A stretch of 64,000 nt of DNA from Stenotrophomonas sp. SAU14A_NAIMI4_8 (lineage in GTDB: Bacteria > Pseudomonadota > Gammaproteobacteria > Xanthomonadales > Xanthomonadaceae). Within the stretch, counting starts at the first letter, position 1. Every line of letters begins with the position of its first letter. A program made the translations under genes and the position numbers. Location of the stretch: positions 1,901,680 through 1,965,679 of the forward strand of contig NZ_CP025999.1 in assembly GCF_003086695.1 (NCBI RefSeq), written 5' to 3'. Below, piece after piece: positions 43,024-51,632 of the stretch. The notes under the pieces were generated by a model that did no database searches, was not told where the DNA came from, and saw only the letters and a program-made list of their open reading frames with translations.

Positions 43024-44075
43024 AGCGGTGCCACCGCGCCACGGCTGGGCGCCTCGCGGCGGCGACGGATCGCTTCCACGCAGTCGACCACCAGCGCAGG
43101 GCCCTTGTAGATCAGGCCGCTGTAGCACTGCACCAGCGACGCACCGGCGGCCATCTTGGCCACCGCATCGGCCCCGGACAGGATGCCGCCCACGCCGACC
43201 AGCGGAATGGATTCGGGCAGGCGCGCGCGCAGGCGGCGCAGCACCAGGGTGGACTGGTCCAGCACCGGCGCACCGGACAGGCCGCCAGCCTCGTTGGCCA
43301 GCGGATCGCCGGCCACGCGGCTGCGGTCGATGGTGGTGTTGGTGGCGATCACCCCGTCCACCTGCAGCTCGCCCAGCACGCGTGCGGCGGCATCGATGTC
43401 GCGCTCGCTCAGGTCCGGTGCCACCTTCACCAGCATCGGCACGCGGCGGCCATGCTGCGCGGCCAGCGCTTCCTGGCGGTCGCGCAGCTGTGCCACCAGC
43501 TGGCGCAGCGCGGTTTCTTCCTGCAGCTCGCGCAGCCCGGCGGTGTTGGGCGACGAGATGTTCACCGTGATGTAGTCGGCCAGCGGATACACCTTGTCCA
43601 GGCAGGCGATGTAATCGTCCACGGCCTGTTCGTTGGGGGTGTCCTTGTTCTTGCCGATGTTGATGCCGAGCAGGCCGCGGCGGTCACGCGCGCGTTCCAC
43701 GTTGCGCACAAGCGCGTCCACGCCGGCATTGTTGAAGCCCATGCGGTTGATGATGGCGCTGTGGGCGGGCAGGCGGAACAGGCGCGGCTTCGGATTGCCT
43801 TCCTGCGGGCGCGGGGTGATGGTGCCGATTTCCACGAAGCCAAAACCGAGCGCGAACAGCGCATCGATGTGCTCGCCGTTCTTGTCCAGGCCGGCGGCCA
43901 GGCCGACCGGATTGGGGAAGGTCAGCCCGAACACCGTGCTGGGCATCGGCGCGATGCGTGCGGCCAGCAGCGGCGTGGTGCCGGTGCGGTAGGCCAGGTC
44001 CAGGGCGGACAGGCCGAGGCCGTGGGCGCGCTCGGCGTCGAGCGAGAACAGGAAGGGGCGGGCAAGCGAATACAT
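43020..44075 (-). CDS. pyrD: Dihydroorotate dehydrogenase (quinone), class 2
   Basis: A 351-residue membrane-associated flavoenzyme oxidising dihydroorotate to orotate in pyrimidine synthesis. Class 2 is shown by the N-terminal helix ([18 protein letters not shown]) that meets quinone and by the catalytic Ser in the NISSPNT region. FMN-binding parts include [36 protein letters not shown] and VGVGGI. The pairing with murB in an overlapping operon is common in Xanthomonads. Confidence 0.97.
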   Translation of the reverse strand: MYSLARPFLFSLDAERAHGLGLSALDLAYRTGTTPLLAARIAPMPSTVFGLTFPNPVGLAAGLDKNGEHIDALFALGFGFVEIGTITPRPQEGNPKPRLFRLPAHSAIINRMGFNNAGVDALVRNVERARDRRGLLGINIGKNKDTPNEQAVDDYIACLDKVYPLADYITVNISSPNTAGLRELQEETALRQLVAQLRDRQEALAAQHGRRVPMLVKVAPDLSERDIDAAARVLGELQVDGVIATNTTIDRSRVAGDPLANEAGGLSGAPVLDQSTLVLRRLRARLPESIPLVGVGGILSGADAVAKMAAGASLVQCYSGLIYKGPALVVDCVEAIRRRREAPSRGAVAPL

Positions 44076-44084
44076 GCGGTGGTT

Positions 44085-44855
44085 TCAGTCCAGCGTGCCG
44101 AGGAAGGCTCGGGTTTGATATTCAAAGGCGACCTGGCCGTCCACGGCGTGGGCGGCGAACAGGTCCTGCAAGGCGGCCAGCATGGCATCGTGGCGCGGGT
44201 GCCCGGCCTGCGGCGCATACGAGGACGACAGCAGGCGGCCGCGCAGGGCGTCCAGGTCCAGGTGCTGCACGTTGGGCAACTGCACCCAGCCGCGCAGGCC
44301 GGGGCCGAACCAGGCCTGCATGGTGGCATCGTCCTGGTAGCGCTCGGCCACGGCCGTGTAGTCGGTGCCGAAGTCCAGCAGCAGTTGCTCGTAGCCGACC
44401 AGGAACGGGCTGGCGTCGAGCAGGCGCGAGTTCCAGTACACCAGGGCCAGGCCGCCGGGGCGCAGGATGCGCTGCCACTCGGCGCGCACGGCCACGGTGT
44501 CGAACCAGTGGAATGCCTGGGCGGCAGACACCAGATCCACGCTGGCATCAGCCAGGCCGGTGGCTTCGGCACGGCCATCGACGGCGCGGAACTGCGGGTA
44601 CTGCGGCGCCAGCCATTGTTCGGCGGCGGCGCGCATGGCGGCATTGGGTTCCACCGCCACCAGAGGATGGCCGGCGGCCAGGAACTGGCGGCTGGAAATG
44701 CCGGTGCCGGCGCCGATGTCGGCCACCAGGGCCGCGGTGGGCACGCCCATCGGGCCATGCAGCCAGTCGATCAGGGCGGCGGGGTAGTCGGGCCGGTAGC
44801 GCACGTAGTCGGCCACCCGGCTGCTGAAGCGTTCGGTGCTGTCAGAAGCGGTCAT
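44085..44855 (-). CDS. SAM-dependent methyltransferase, class I
   Basis: A 256-residue Rossmann methyltransferase. ATG 44855 starts MTASDSTERFSSRVADYVRYRPDYP, the opening typical of this type-11 group. Motif I is VADIGAGTGISSRQFL, then AVEPNAAMRAAAE, and DLVSAAQAFHWFD, followed by LRPGGLALVYWN. Small-molecule substrate unknown. It lies five bases after the DUF4190-like gene and ten bases upstream of pyrD on the same strand, so it is probably in the same transcript. Confidence 0.9.
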   Translation of the reverse strand: MTASDSTERFSSRVADYVRYRPDYPAALIDWLHGPMGVPTAALVADIGAGTGISSRQFLAAGHPLVAVEPNAAMRAAAEQWLAPQYPQFRAVDGRAEATGLADASVDLVSAAQAFHWFDTVAVRAEWQRILRPGGLALVYWNSRLLDASPFLVGYEQLLLDFGTDYTAVAERYQDDATMQAWFGPGLRGWVQLPNVQHLDLDALRGRLLSSSYAPQAGHPRHDAMLAALQDLFAAHAVDGQVAFEYQTRAFLGTLD

Positions 44856-44860
44856 GGCGG

Positions 44861-45145
44861 TCAGTTCGACATGGCGGCCAGCCAGGCCAGGCCGCCGAAG
44901 AAAGCGATGAAGGCCAGGATGCCCAGCAGCACCATGCCCACGTTCAACCAGCCCAGGATCAGCCCGGTCAGGGCCAGGCCATCGCCTTCCAGATCGGTGG
45001 GGCGGCGGCGGATTTCGGCGCGGGCCATGTGCCCGGTGATGATGGCCACGATGCTGGCCACGAACGGCAGTACGGTCCAGCCTGCAATGCCCAGCACCAG
45101 GCTGAGCACGGCCACGGTGCTGGTCTGTCGGGGTGCCACGCTCAT
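44861..45145 (-). CDS. DUF4190-type small membrane protein
   Basis: A 94-residue protein with an AGGAGG site before ATG 45145. Two membrane helices (VLSLVLGIAGWTVLPFVASIVAIITGH and LTGLILGWLNVGMVLLGILAFIAF) surround a basic loop with HMARAEIRRRP, the DUF4190 pattern. It is the first gene of the run leading to the methyltransferase and pyrD. Function unknown. Confidence 0.85.
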   Translation of the reverse strand: MSVAPRQTSTVAVLSLVLGIAGWTVLPFVASIVAIITGHMARAEIRRRPTDLEGDGLALTGLILGWLNVGMVLLGILAFIAFFGGLAWLAAMSN

Positions 45146-45220
45146 CGGGGTCCTCCTTGGCAGTGTGCACATGATAGTGCCTGCGGGTGGCCAAGCCCAA
45201 GGGCGGCAGGGAACGCTCTG

Positions 45221-45290
45221 GTAGGCGTCGACCTTGGTCGACGCGGATCGCCAACCCGGGGCGGGACTGCCAACCAAGTTGGCAGCTACC
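45221..45290. repeat. Two SMAG-type repeats
   Basis: A forward GTAGGC element with GCGTCGACC/GGTCGACGC arms (45221-45244) and a reverse copy of the TGCCAACC-like subtype (45267-45290), lying between the DUF4190 gene and the SDR stop codon. Confidence 0.8.
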
Positions 45291-45300
45291 GGGGCCTAGA

Positions 45301-46140
45301 TCAGCCCATCAACACCTGGCCGCCATCGACGTTGAGCACGTGGCCGGTGATCCAGCGTGCCAGCGGCGAGCACAGGAACAGGGCGGCGTTGGCGATTTCC
45401 TGCGGGTGGCCGAAGCGGCCGAACGGGATCTTCGCCAGGGTGCCGTGGTACAGCGCGGGGTCTTCCACGCGGCGGCGATCCCACAGGCCGTCGGCGAATT
45501 CGATCGAGCCGGGGGCGATGGCATTTACGCGAATGCGGTGCGGGGCCAGCGCAAGGGCCTGCGAGGTGGTGTAGTGCGAAAGCGCGGCCTTGGCCGCGGC
45601 ATACGGCGCGCCACCCGGGCGCGGTTGCTGCGCGGCAATGGACGACAGGTTCAGGATGCACGCATCTGTCGAGGCGCGCAGCCACGGTTGGGCCAGTCGC
45701 GAGGCACGCACCGCGGCCATCAGGTCGATCTGCAGGCTGGCTGCCCAGCCGTCTTCATCGTCGGCCATGCCGTAGCCGGTGGCGTTGTTCACCAGCACGT
45801 CGATGCCGCCCAGTGCCTCGGCGGCGCCGTGCAGCCAGGCGTCGATCTGGCCCAGATCGGCCAGATCGACGGAGGTGGTGTGCAGCGGTGTGCCTCGGGC
45901 CTGGGCGTCGGCCTGCAGCGCGTCCAGGGCGGCCTGGCCACGCGCGCAGACCGATACCTGGGCACCAGCGCCGGCAAACGCCAGCGCCAGTTCACGGCCA
46001 ATGCCCTTGCTGCCGCCGGCGATCAGCACCCGGCGGCCACTGAAGTCGAGGGTCGGAGCCCCTGCGGGGATCCGACCCTGGGCAGGGGTCAGATCCCCGG
46101 AGGGGCTCTGACCCGCAGGCATCGCCAACGCGTTGGCCAT
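45301..46140 (-). CDS. Short-chain dehydrogenase with a repeat-encoded N-terminal extension
   Basis: A 279-residue SDR: RRVLIAGGSKGIGRELA, VDLADLGQ, NNATGYG, catalytic Ser in LNLSSIAA, YAAAK and VNAIAPG. The start ATG 46140 overlaps the aldehyde dehydrogenase stop (TGATG), so the two are co-translated. Residues about 9-31 (rich in Pro, Gly and Ala) are encoded by two palindromes at 46050-46114 of the same family as the 23 kb array, inserted in frame ahead of the SDR core. The missing glycine of the usual NNAG is replaced by Thr. Confidence 0.88.
   Translation of the reverse strand: MANALAMPAGQSPSGDLTPAQGRIPAGAPTLDFSGRRVLIAGGSKGIGRELALAFAGAGAQVSVCARGQAALDALQADAQARGTPLHTTSVDLADLGQIDAWLHGAAEALGGIDVLVNNATGYGMADDEDGWAASLQIDLMAAVRASRLAQPWLRASTDACILNLSSIAAQQPRPGGAPYAAAKAALSHYTTSQALALAPHRIRVNAIAPGSIEFADGLWDRRRVEDPALYHGTLAKIPFGRFGHPQEIANAALFLCSPLARWITGHVLNVDGGQVLMG
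46050..46114. repeat. Pair of GGGTC-type palindromes inside a coding region
   Basis: Two units, 46050-46078 and 46086-46114, each begin GGGTC and end GACCC around a CCCC/GGGG stem. They share GGGTCGGA, GGATCCGACCC and GGCTCTGACCC with the seven-unit array at 22989-23380 but have shorter stems. They lie wholly inside the SDR gene without breaking its frame. Confidence 0.85.
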
Positions 46141-47672
46141 CACAGGTCGAACTTGATGCCCTGGGCCAGCGGCAGCGAATCGGAGTAGTTGATGGTGTTG
46201 GTCTGGCGGCGCATGTAGACCTTCCACGCATCCGAACCGGATTCGCGACCACCGCCGGTGTCCTTTTCGCCGCCGAAGGCGCCGCCGATTTCAGCACCGG
46301 ACGTGCCGATGTTGATGTTGGCGATGCCGCAGTCGCTGCCGGCGGCCGACAGGAACTTCTCGGCGGTCTTCAGGTTGGCGGTGAAGATGGACGAGGACAG
46401 GCCCTGCGGCACGCCGTTCTGCATGTCGATGGCTTCATCGATGTTGTCGTACGGCATGACATACAGGATGGGCGCGAAGGTTTCGTGCTGCACCACCGCG
46501 TCGCTGTTCTTCAGGCCCGAGACGATGGCAGGCAGCACGAAGTTGCCGGCGCGGTCGATGCGGGTGCCACCGGTTTCGATGGTGCCGCCGGCGGCCTTGG
46601 CCTGGGCGATGGCATCCAGGAACTGCTGCACGGCGCCTTCGCTGTTCAGCGGGCCCATCAGGTTGGAGGCATCGGTCGGGTCGCCGATCTTGCCTTCCAC
46701 CTGCTTGTAGGCCTTCACCAGCGTGGCCAGCACATCGGCGTAGATCGAGCGGTGCACGATCAGGCGGCGGGTGGTGGTGCAGCGCTGGCCGGCGGTACCG
46801 ACCGCACCGAACACGATGCCCGGCACGGCCAGCTTCAGATCGGCGGTTTCGTCCAGGATGATGGCGTTGTTGCCGCCTAGTTCCAGCAGGCAGCGGCCGA
46901 GGCGGCGGGCCACCTTTTCATTCACGGTGCGGCCGACCTGGGTGGAGCCGGTGAAGCTGATCAGCGGCACGCGGCGGTCGTCCACCAGGGTTTCGGACAG
47001 GGCGGTGCCGGCGTCGTTGACCAGGAAGAAGATGTCCGGGAAACCGGCTTCGCGCAGCGCTTCGTTACAGATGCGCATGGAGGCGATGGCGGTCAGCGGG
47101 GTCTTGTTGGACGGCTTCCAGATGCAGATATCACCGCAGATGGCGGCCAGGAAGGCGTTCCAGCTCCACACCGCCACCGGGAAGTTGAAGGCCGAGATGA
47201 TGCCGACCAGGCCCAGCGGGTGGTACTGCTCGTACATGCGGTGGCCGGGGCGCTCGGAATGCATGGTGTAGCCGTACAGCATGCGGCTCTGGCCCACGGC
47301 GAAATCGGCGATGTCGATCATCTCCTGCACTTCGCCGTCGCCTTCGGGCTTGCTCTTGCCCATTTCCAGCGCGACCAGCGAACCCAGCGCGTCCTTGTGC
47401 TTGCGCAGCGCTTCGCCGCACAGGCGCACGGCCTCGCCACGGCGCGGGGCCGGGGTGGTGCGCCAGACCTTGAAGGCTTCCTGCGCACGGGCGATGACGA
47501 TTTCGTATTCGGATTCGGTGGTGGCGCGCACCTGCGCGATGGCCTCGCCGGTGGTCGGGTTCACCGGGGTGATCAGCTCACCGCCATTGGCGTTGGACCA
47601 TTCCCCGTTGCCCAGGTAGGTGCCGGCGTTGATCGCGTCCAGGCCAAGGGATTTGAGCAGCTCGGAAGACAT
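46140..47672 (-). CDS. amaB: ALDH7-family aldehyde dehydrogenase (L-piperidine-6-carboxylate dehydrogenase)
   Basis: A 510-residue NAD-dependent aldehyde dehydrogenase with AGGAG before ATG 47672. The ALDH7 (antiquitin) pattern is clear: [55 protein letters not shown] with catalytic Glu, and [16 protein letters not shown] with catalytic Cys. Members oxidise alpha-aminoadipate semialdehyde in lysine breakdown. The co-translated SDR downstream may act on a related compound. Confidence 0.9.
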   Translation of the reverse strand: MSSELLKSLGLDAINAGTYLGNGEWSNANGGELITPVNPTTGEAIAQVRATTESEYEIVIARAQEAFKVWRTTPAPRRGEAVRLCGEALRKHKDALGSLVALEMGKSKPEGDGEVQEMIDIADFAVGQSRMLYGYTMHSERPGHRMYEQYHPLGLVGIISAFNFPVAVWSWNAFLAAICGDICIWKPSNKTPLTAIASMRICNEALREAGFPDIFFLVNDAGTALSETLVDDRRVPLISFTGSTQVGRTVNEKVARRLGRCLLELGGNNAIILDETADLKLAVPGIVFGAVGTAGQRCTTTRRLIVHRSIYADVLATLVKAYKQVEGKIGDPTDASNLMGPLNSEGAVQQFLDAIAQAKAAGGTIETGGTRIDRAGNFVLPAIVSGLKNSDAVVQHETFAPILYVMPYDNIDEAIDMQNGVPQGLSSSIFTANLKTAEKFLSAAGSDCGIANINIGTSGAEIGGAFGGEKDTGGGRESGSDAWKVYMRRQTNTINYSDSLPLAQGIKFDL

Positions 47673-47882
47673 GCAGACTCCTGTATTTCGTTACGTTGTT
47701 GGCGCCGCCGCGGGCAGGTGGGGGATGCAGCGGACTGAACCGCCGATGGTAGCAGAGCCGCCCGGATGCCCATGGTGCGGCGCGCCAGCGGGCTGGGAGT
47801 TGGGGGACGGGCTGGGGGCCGGGCAGGGGAAACATGAATGCTTGGAGGGCAGGGGGCTTGCCTGTAAACTTGACGGCTGCAT

Positions 47883-47959
47883 GGCCCCGTAGCTCAGCTG
47901 GATAGAGCGTCCCCCTCCTAAGGGGAAGGTCGCCCGTTCGAATCGGGCCGGGGTCACCA
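47883..47959 (+). tRNA. tRNA-Arg (anticodon CCT)
   Basis: A 77-base cloverleaf. The acceptor GGCCCCG pairs with CGGGGTC with one G-T pair, the D arm contains AGCTCAGCTGGATAGAGC, and the anticodon stem CCCC/GGGG holds loop CTCCTAA with anticodon CCT, reading AGG. The T arm is GCCCG-TTCGAAT-CGGGC, and CCA is encoded. tRNA-Arg genes are frequent integration sites, and unusual small genes follow immediately. Confidence 0.96.
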
Positions 47960-48013
47960 CGGATCAACGACGTACGTTCATGGCCGATCATCGTCCAAGT
48001 CAGGGGAAGGGGC

Positions 48014-48241
48014 ATGAGGACGGAGGGCTACCGTCGAACGCTGCATGGCGTGATAGATGGCCATCACTTCCAGATAACGGTGACCAGCGAAATGGCTGAC
48101 CTGTTCAATTTCCTGGCCACTGTTGATGGTGCAGGGGTGAACGTGCCGCAGCAGGGCGCTATTCGCAGCAAAGGTGACGCCATGCAGCTTGCGCTTGCCG
48201 CTATCGAGCGACACATCGAGGAGTTGGGTCGGCGAGTGTAA
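48014..48241 (+). CDS. Small unknown protein
   Basis: A 75-residue protein 54 bases after the tRNA, with a purine-rich GGGGAAGGGGC ribosome site. The sequence MRTEGYRRTLHGVIDGHHFQ and a C-terminal helix DAMQLALAAIERHIEELGRRV suggest a strand-rich front and helical end. No family recognised. First gene of the possible accessory island. The 206 bases that follow carry nothing supported. Confidence 0.55.
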   Translation: MRTEGYRRTLHGVIDGHHFQITVTSEMADLFNFLATVDGAGVNVPQQGAIRSKGDAMQLALAAIERHIEELGRRV

Positions 48242-48447
48242 GCCTTGTTACGCGGCCGTTACGGCCCTGCTCATCCCCGTTGACGGGGAAGAAGGAGTCG
48301 TCGGGGCCATCCGGCATCGTGCCTGGGATCGGATGACTGGTTGAATGCAGACGCGTCGGCAAGCACCTTGGAAGGCTGCTGCCCGGTCGCAAGGGGGGGC
48401 TTTTTGGCACCAAGCCTGTGAAGCCCTCGGCGGCGCTGATCTCCGAT

Positions 48448-48747
48448 CTACGGCCTGTACGGGTCGTCCGGGTCGATGCCGGTCATCCAAAGAAGGCGGT
48501 CGCGTCGGACCTGCTCAGCCCATTTTTCCCGAAGTACATCCATGGGAACAACACCCATAGCGCCGCAGGCGGGGCAGATCAGATCTATGCCGGTGGCGCC
48601 CCGAGCGAAGCCGTGGCCTTCCGACAGGCGATCCACGTGATCGCAGGCCGAGCATTTGCAGAAGATGGCTTCAATACCATCCAAGTTTGGATTGTTCCGC
48701 AATGTTGAGCGGATCCGGATGATACGGAAAGAGCCGAAGGCGGGCAT
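48448..48747 (-). CDS. Small zinc-ribbon-like protein
   Basis: A 99-residue protein; ATG 48747 (MPAFGSFRIIRIRSTLRNNP) is preferred over a start eleven codons upstream. Two Cys pairs, FCKCSACDH and ICPACGAM, spaced about 25 residues apart, look like a zinc ribbon. The C-terminal part (DVLREKWAEQVRRDRLLWMTG) is a charged helix. A nucleic-acid-binding role is possible. Unknown family. No gene is supported in 48748-48990. Confidence 0.5.
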   Translation of the reverse strand: MPAFGSFRIIRIRSTLRNNPNLDGIEAIFCKCSACDHVDRLSEGHGFARGATGIDLICPACGAMGVVPMDVLREKWAEQVRRDRLLWMTGIDPDDPYRP

Positions 48748-48990
48748 GTGTCTAGCCGGTATGGGGCTGGACACGGGCACGAAGGTCGTCGTACCGGAGA
48801 AGAGCCAAGAGTCCGCAGTGTCTCACGTAGGCGTGAACGCATCATAAAGACCGCGCTGGCAGGCTGCGAATCCATGTTATCGAGGCAAGCACGCCGCGCC
48901 GGATACCAACGAGGCCGAACGTTGGCCAGAGTGCGGACCTGGGTGAATGTCTTGGAGGGCGAACAGCCCGCCGGCTGTAGCCTTCCGTAC

Positions 48991-49278
48991 CTACAGCGGT
49001 GACACCGAGATCAGTTTCCAGCAGCCTTCGGCAATCTCTTCCGCACCAGGATCTCCTCGAAGGCTGGGCCGGTGTTGCAGGCGCTCCCTGAGGTCGAGCA
49101 GCCACGCGGGTCTGGAGCCGTGCGGGTTCCTGATGTAGATGTCGCAGGCCAACCGAACAATCGGCGCGACTTCGTGGCGAAAATTGAGCGCAGGGAGCGC
49201 GCCGGCATTGAAGGCGAGTTCCCAGTGGCTTAGTTCTCGGCTGATGTCGACATAGTCTTTGTCTCTACGGCTTTCCAT
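48991..49278 (-). CDS. Small unknown protein
   Basis: A 95-residue protein with AAGGAG ahead of ATG 49278. The sequence MESRRDKDYVDISRELSHWELAFNAGALPALNFRHEV, then RNPHGSRPAWLLDLRERL, is helical and charged, with no known motif. Codon use is mixed, unlike the core genes. It is transcribed away from the 49427 frame. Confidence 0.55.
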   Translation of the reverse strand: MESRRDKDYVDISRELSHWELAFNAGALPALNFRHEVAPIVRLACDIYIRNPHGSRPAWLLDLRERLQHRPSLRGDPGAEEIAEGCWKLISVSPL

Positions 49279-49426
49279 GGCAGCTCTCCTTCAGGAGCTT
49301 GGACTCTACTCGCTCGGTTGTTGTGCTGTTTGCGCCCTTGTTCATAAAGGGGCTGCCGCTACACGCTGGCCCAACACGCCAAGGAGGACTGTAGATGGGC
49401 GGCATTGGGCCGTGCTGGAGTAAATA

Positions 49427-49651
49427 ATGACCAACGTCAAGCAAAGTCAAGGCAGTCGCCCCGCTGAAGGTGGCGAGGTGGAGCGCGCTGCCCAGCAGGG
49501 GCAGGGCCAAGCAGATGGTGAAGGACTCGGCGGCGGTTCCGATGGAAAGGAAGGGAAGGATCCCCAGAAGCAGCAGCAAAGCAGCCAGGAAGGTGGGCAA
49601 CAGGGAGACGTCAAAGATAAACAGGGCGGGCAGCAGAACGCTCGCCATTGA
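49427..49651 (+). CDS. Possible hydrophilic low-complexity peptide
   Basis: A 74-residue frame with GGAG nine bases before ATG 49427, rich in Gln, Gly, Lys, Glu and Asp and free of hydrophobic stretches, so likely disordered. The opposite strand carries a hydrophobic frame (49265-49648), which is what an antisense of Gln-rich codons would produce; third-position G/C favours that strand, so the choice is open. Confidence 0.35.
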   Translation: MTNVKQSQGSRPAEGGEVERAAQQGQGQADGEGLGGGSDGKEGKDPQKQQQSSQEGGQQGDVKDKQGGQQNARH

Positions 49652-49710
49652 AACGCGGCAAGAAGCCGTACACCACGCGGCTTTCTGCTCATCAGCCGGA
49701 AGCAGGAAAC

Positions 49711-49983
49711 ATGGCCCTTCACGAGCAGACGGTGAGCCTTATGGCCAAGATCATGTATCAGTCCAGGCCATCCAGTACGACCACAATGGGTTCGTGTAGC
49801 ACCTGTCGTTGCCCCAGTCCAGGCGGAATGGAGTGTGCGCGCTGCCTCACCGATGAGCTGGGAAGAGTAATTGAGAATCATGGGGCCGCAATTCGTTGGC
49901 TTGATTCTTTCCTGAAAGTGCAGCAGGACGAGGCGCAAGTGCTTCTATGCGCCTCCCGTGTCATTCGTGGCCGCCCTGGCTGA
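49711..49983 (+). CDS. Small Cys-rich unknown protein
   Basis: A 90-residue protein starting ATG 49711 after GGAAG. It carries a Cys cluster, CSTCRC followed 9 residues later by CARC, suggesting bound zinc, then a helical half (LGRVIENHGAAIRWLDSFLKVQQDEAQVLL). The pattern is of the kind seen in phage or plasmid accessory genes. Function unknown. The next gene begins 27 bases later on the same strand. Confidence 0.5.
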   Translation: MALHEQTVSLMAKIMYQSRPSSTTTMGSCSTCRCPSPGGMECARCLTDELGRVIENHGAAIRWLDSFLKVQQDEAQVLLCASRVIRGRPG

Positions 49984-50009
49984 GCAGTCGACGGGGTTCA
50001 GATACGGGT

Positions 50010-50225
50010 ATGCCGCTCTTCATCAACATCTATGACAGAAATGGACTGGGCCTTCGGCTTCCCGAGGGTTGGTGGATCGACTTGTCCAGCAAGCCTCCGG
50101 CGTTGGTGCGGCGATCAACCCGCATCGACTTGCCGATGTCCTGTGCCGATGAGCACCCACGGCTGGATCCGGGCGTCCTGCAGGATCTCTGTCGCCGCAT
50201 TGAAGGTGCGCAATGGCTGACCTAG
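50010..50225 (+). CDS. Small unknown protein
   Basis: A 71-residue protein starting ATG 50010 (MPLFINIYDRNGLGLRLPEGWWIDL); the ribosome site is weak. It overlaps the next gene by 13 bases, so the two are likely coupled. No known motif. Together with the following 99-residue gene it could be an immunity or toxin-antitoxin-like pair, but nothing in the sequence proves this. Confidence 0.5.
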   Translation: MPLFINIYDRNGLGLRLPEGWWIDLSSKPPALVRRSTRIDLPMSCADEHPRLDPGVLQDLCRRIEGAQWLT

Positions 50226-50512
50226 AGAAGTACGACCCTGTGAACGTGCGTTGGCTCAGCTTCCGTTTGAAGAACGGTCAGTCAATAGGTCCAGGGAAGC
50301 TGAAGGCTATCTGGTCTGATGCTTCTGAGACCAATAATTGCAGCGTGCGCAGGGAGCAGGGTCCGGACGGTCACGTCGTCTACGCGCTGTACGCGTCGCG
50401 CGGTCTTCAAATGCCACGGCGTGCAGAGATACGGCTTCGGGGGATGTTGGAGAATGCGGGGTACGCCTTCACGATGGGGGCGATAGCGGGCCGACATCCA
50501 GTGGGAGGCTAG
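50213..50512 (+). CDS. Small unknown protein
   Basis: A 99-residue protein with GAAGGTG before ATG 50213. It begins MADLEKYDPVNVRWLSFRLKNGQSIG and ends FTMGAIAGRHPVGG. Alternating strands with a basic centre (RGLQMPRRAEIRLRGMLENAG) could bind nucleic acid. Coupled to the upstream 71-residue gene. Function unknown; 135 bases follow without a gene. Confidence 0.5.
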   Translation: MADLEKYDPVNVRWLSFRLKNGQSIGPGKLKAIWSDASETNNCSVRREQGPDGHVVYALYASRGLQMPRRAEIRLRGMLENAGYAFTMGAIAGRHPVGG

Positions 50513-50647
50513 CCGCCATCCGGGCCAATGCGATGCTGGCACCGTGGTCGGCGCTGACGGTGACCATGCCAGGGGGATGGGGCGAATGAAGGCGTGGAAC
50601 AGGGGGAGCCAGCGTGCTTTCAGCATTCCAGCGAGGGGGCGGCTGCG

Positions 50648-51349
50648 TCACTTACCTTGTGGCGGCAAGGTGAACGGGAAGGTGTGATCGCAGACAACCC
50701 CTTGCGCTGCTCTCGGTCGTGGCGACGCAGCTGGCCCGGATTCGGGAGCGGATGCGCGCTGTCTCTGGCAGCGTGCGGATTGCCGTGTGAGCCGTATGAT
50801 CCGTTCCGCTTGAGTACCGGCCAGACTGGGCAGGACGATCTCGCCGGCCACCGCTGCTCCAATAATCATTGCGAGGGTCAGTTCGGGCGTGGCGGTAATG
50901 TTGAGCTGGAACATCAATCCCGCCGATGTGGCACCCACTATGGCGATGAACATCATCCAGACCATTGCTTTGGCGACCACCACCATTGGCTTGTTTGCCA
51001 GCAGGCCTGACTTCGATGGGGGCTGTGTGATCTGGATGCGATGCGTCAGATCGATGGCCTGCAGATAGCGGCAGGTCTCTGACGTCTGGCCAGTTACCCA
51101 GGCAATGATTTCGTGGGCACCCAAGCAGAAAACAAAGCCTATGATGTAGCCGGCGACCCAATAGGTGAGGGCGCTGTTGAACGGGAAGAACACTTCAACA
51201 AGAGCGGCGACGCAGCACATTAGCGCCACTGCCAACGCCAGCACTGCCAAGGAATTGCGCCATGCCCGTGCGAATGGTTGTGGTGTAGCCTGCCGACTGG
51301 GGCTTGAGTTGGGCCGGGCAACGCCGACGTCCCTTCTGCTCAACGTCAT
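50648..51349 (-). CDS. Membrane protein, unknown function
   Basis: A 233-residue protein with AAGGAG before ATG 51349. Four hydrophobic helices are visible, at about 33-55, 63-88, 125-146 and 155-178, with a soluble loop after the second (GQTSETCRYLQAIDLTHRIQIT). The C-terminal 50 residues are basic and probably disordered. No transporter or enzyme motif. It closes the island-like region on the right side; the core-type MarC region follows. Confidence 0.6.
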   Translation of the reverse strand: MTLSRRDVGVARPNSSPSRQATPQPFARAWRNSLAVLALAVALMCCVAALVEVFFPFNSALTYWVAGYIIGFVFCLGAHEIIAWVTGQTSETCRYLQAIDLTHRIQITQPPSKSGLLANKPMVVVAKAMVWMMFIAIVGATSAGLMFQLNITATPELTLAMIIGAAVAGEIVLPSLAGTQAERIIRLTRQSARCQRQRASAPESGPAASPRPRAAQGVVCDHTFPFTLPPQGK

Positions 51350-51497
51350 CTCAACTCCTTGGTGTCGCGTCGCCTGTCCGTACTCACCCGGTTAGCGGCC
51401 GCTGCGCCCGAACCTGAAGCGCCTGACCCGTCTCCACGCCCACTGCACACGGCGTCCAGCACGCTGCGGTCATCCCTTCCACGCAAGGATTTCCGCC

Positions 51498-51608
51498 ATG
51501 AATACCCCCGGTACGCCCAAGCCCACCTGGAGACAGCGCCACGGCCTGTGGCTGGTGCTGGTCGTGGTGCTGATCATCTTCGGCGTCACGCTGTTCCTGC
51601 GCTGGTAA
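51498..51608 (+). CDS. 36-residue single-pass membrane peptide
   Basis: A short frame with AAGGA upstream encodes MNTPGTPKPTWRQRHG followed by one membrane helix (LWLVLVVVLIIFGVTLF) and LRW. Codon bias is strong. It lies 24 bases before the MarC gene on the same strand and may be co-transcribed. Small one-helix peptides often tune larger membrane proteins; the role here is unknown. Confidence 0.55.
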   Translation: MNTPGTPKPTWRQRHGLWLVLVVVLIIFGVTLFLRW

Positions 51609-51632
51609 CCGCCCAGCCCCACGGAGGCGCCC

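Noticed and set aside
49265..49648. Hydrophobic 127-residue frame on the minus strand
   Set aside because: It has no ribosome site and lies opposite a Gln-rich frame, whose antisense gives Leu-rich sequence. Third-position G/C leaves some doubt.
47883..51349. Attachment-site repeat of the tRNA-Arg end
   Set aside because: I looked for a second copy of the T-arm and acceptor sequence in the following 4 kb and saw none.
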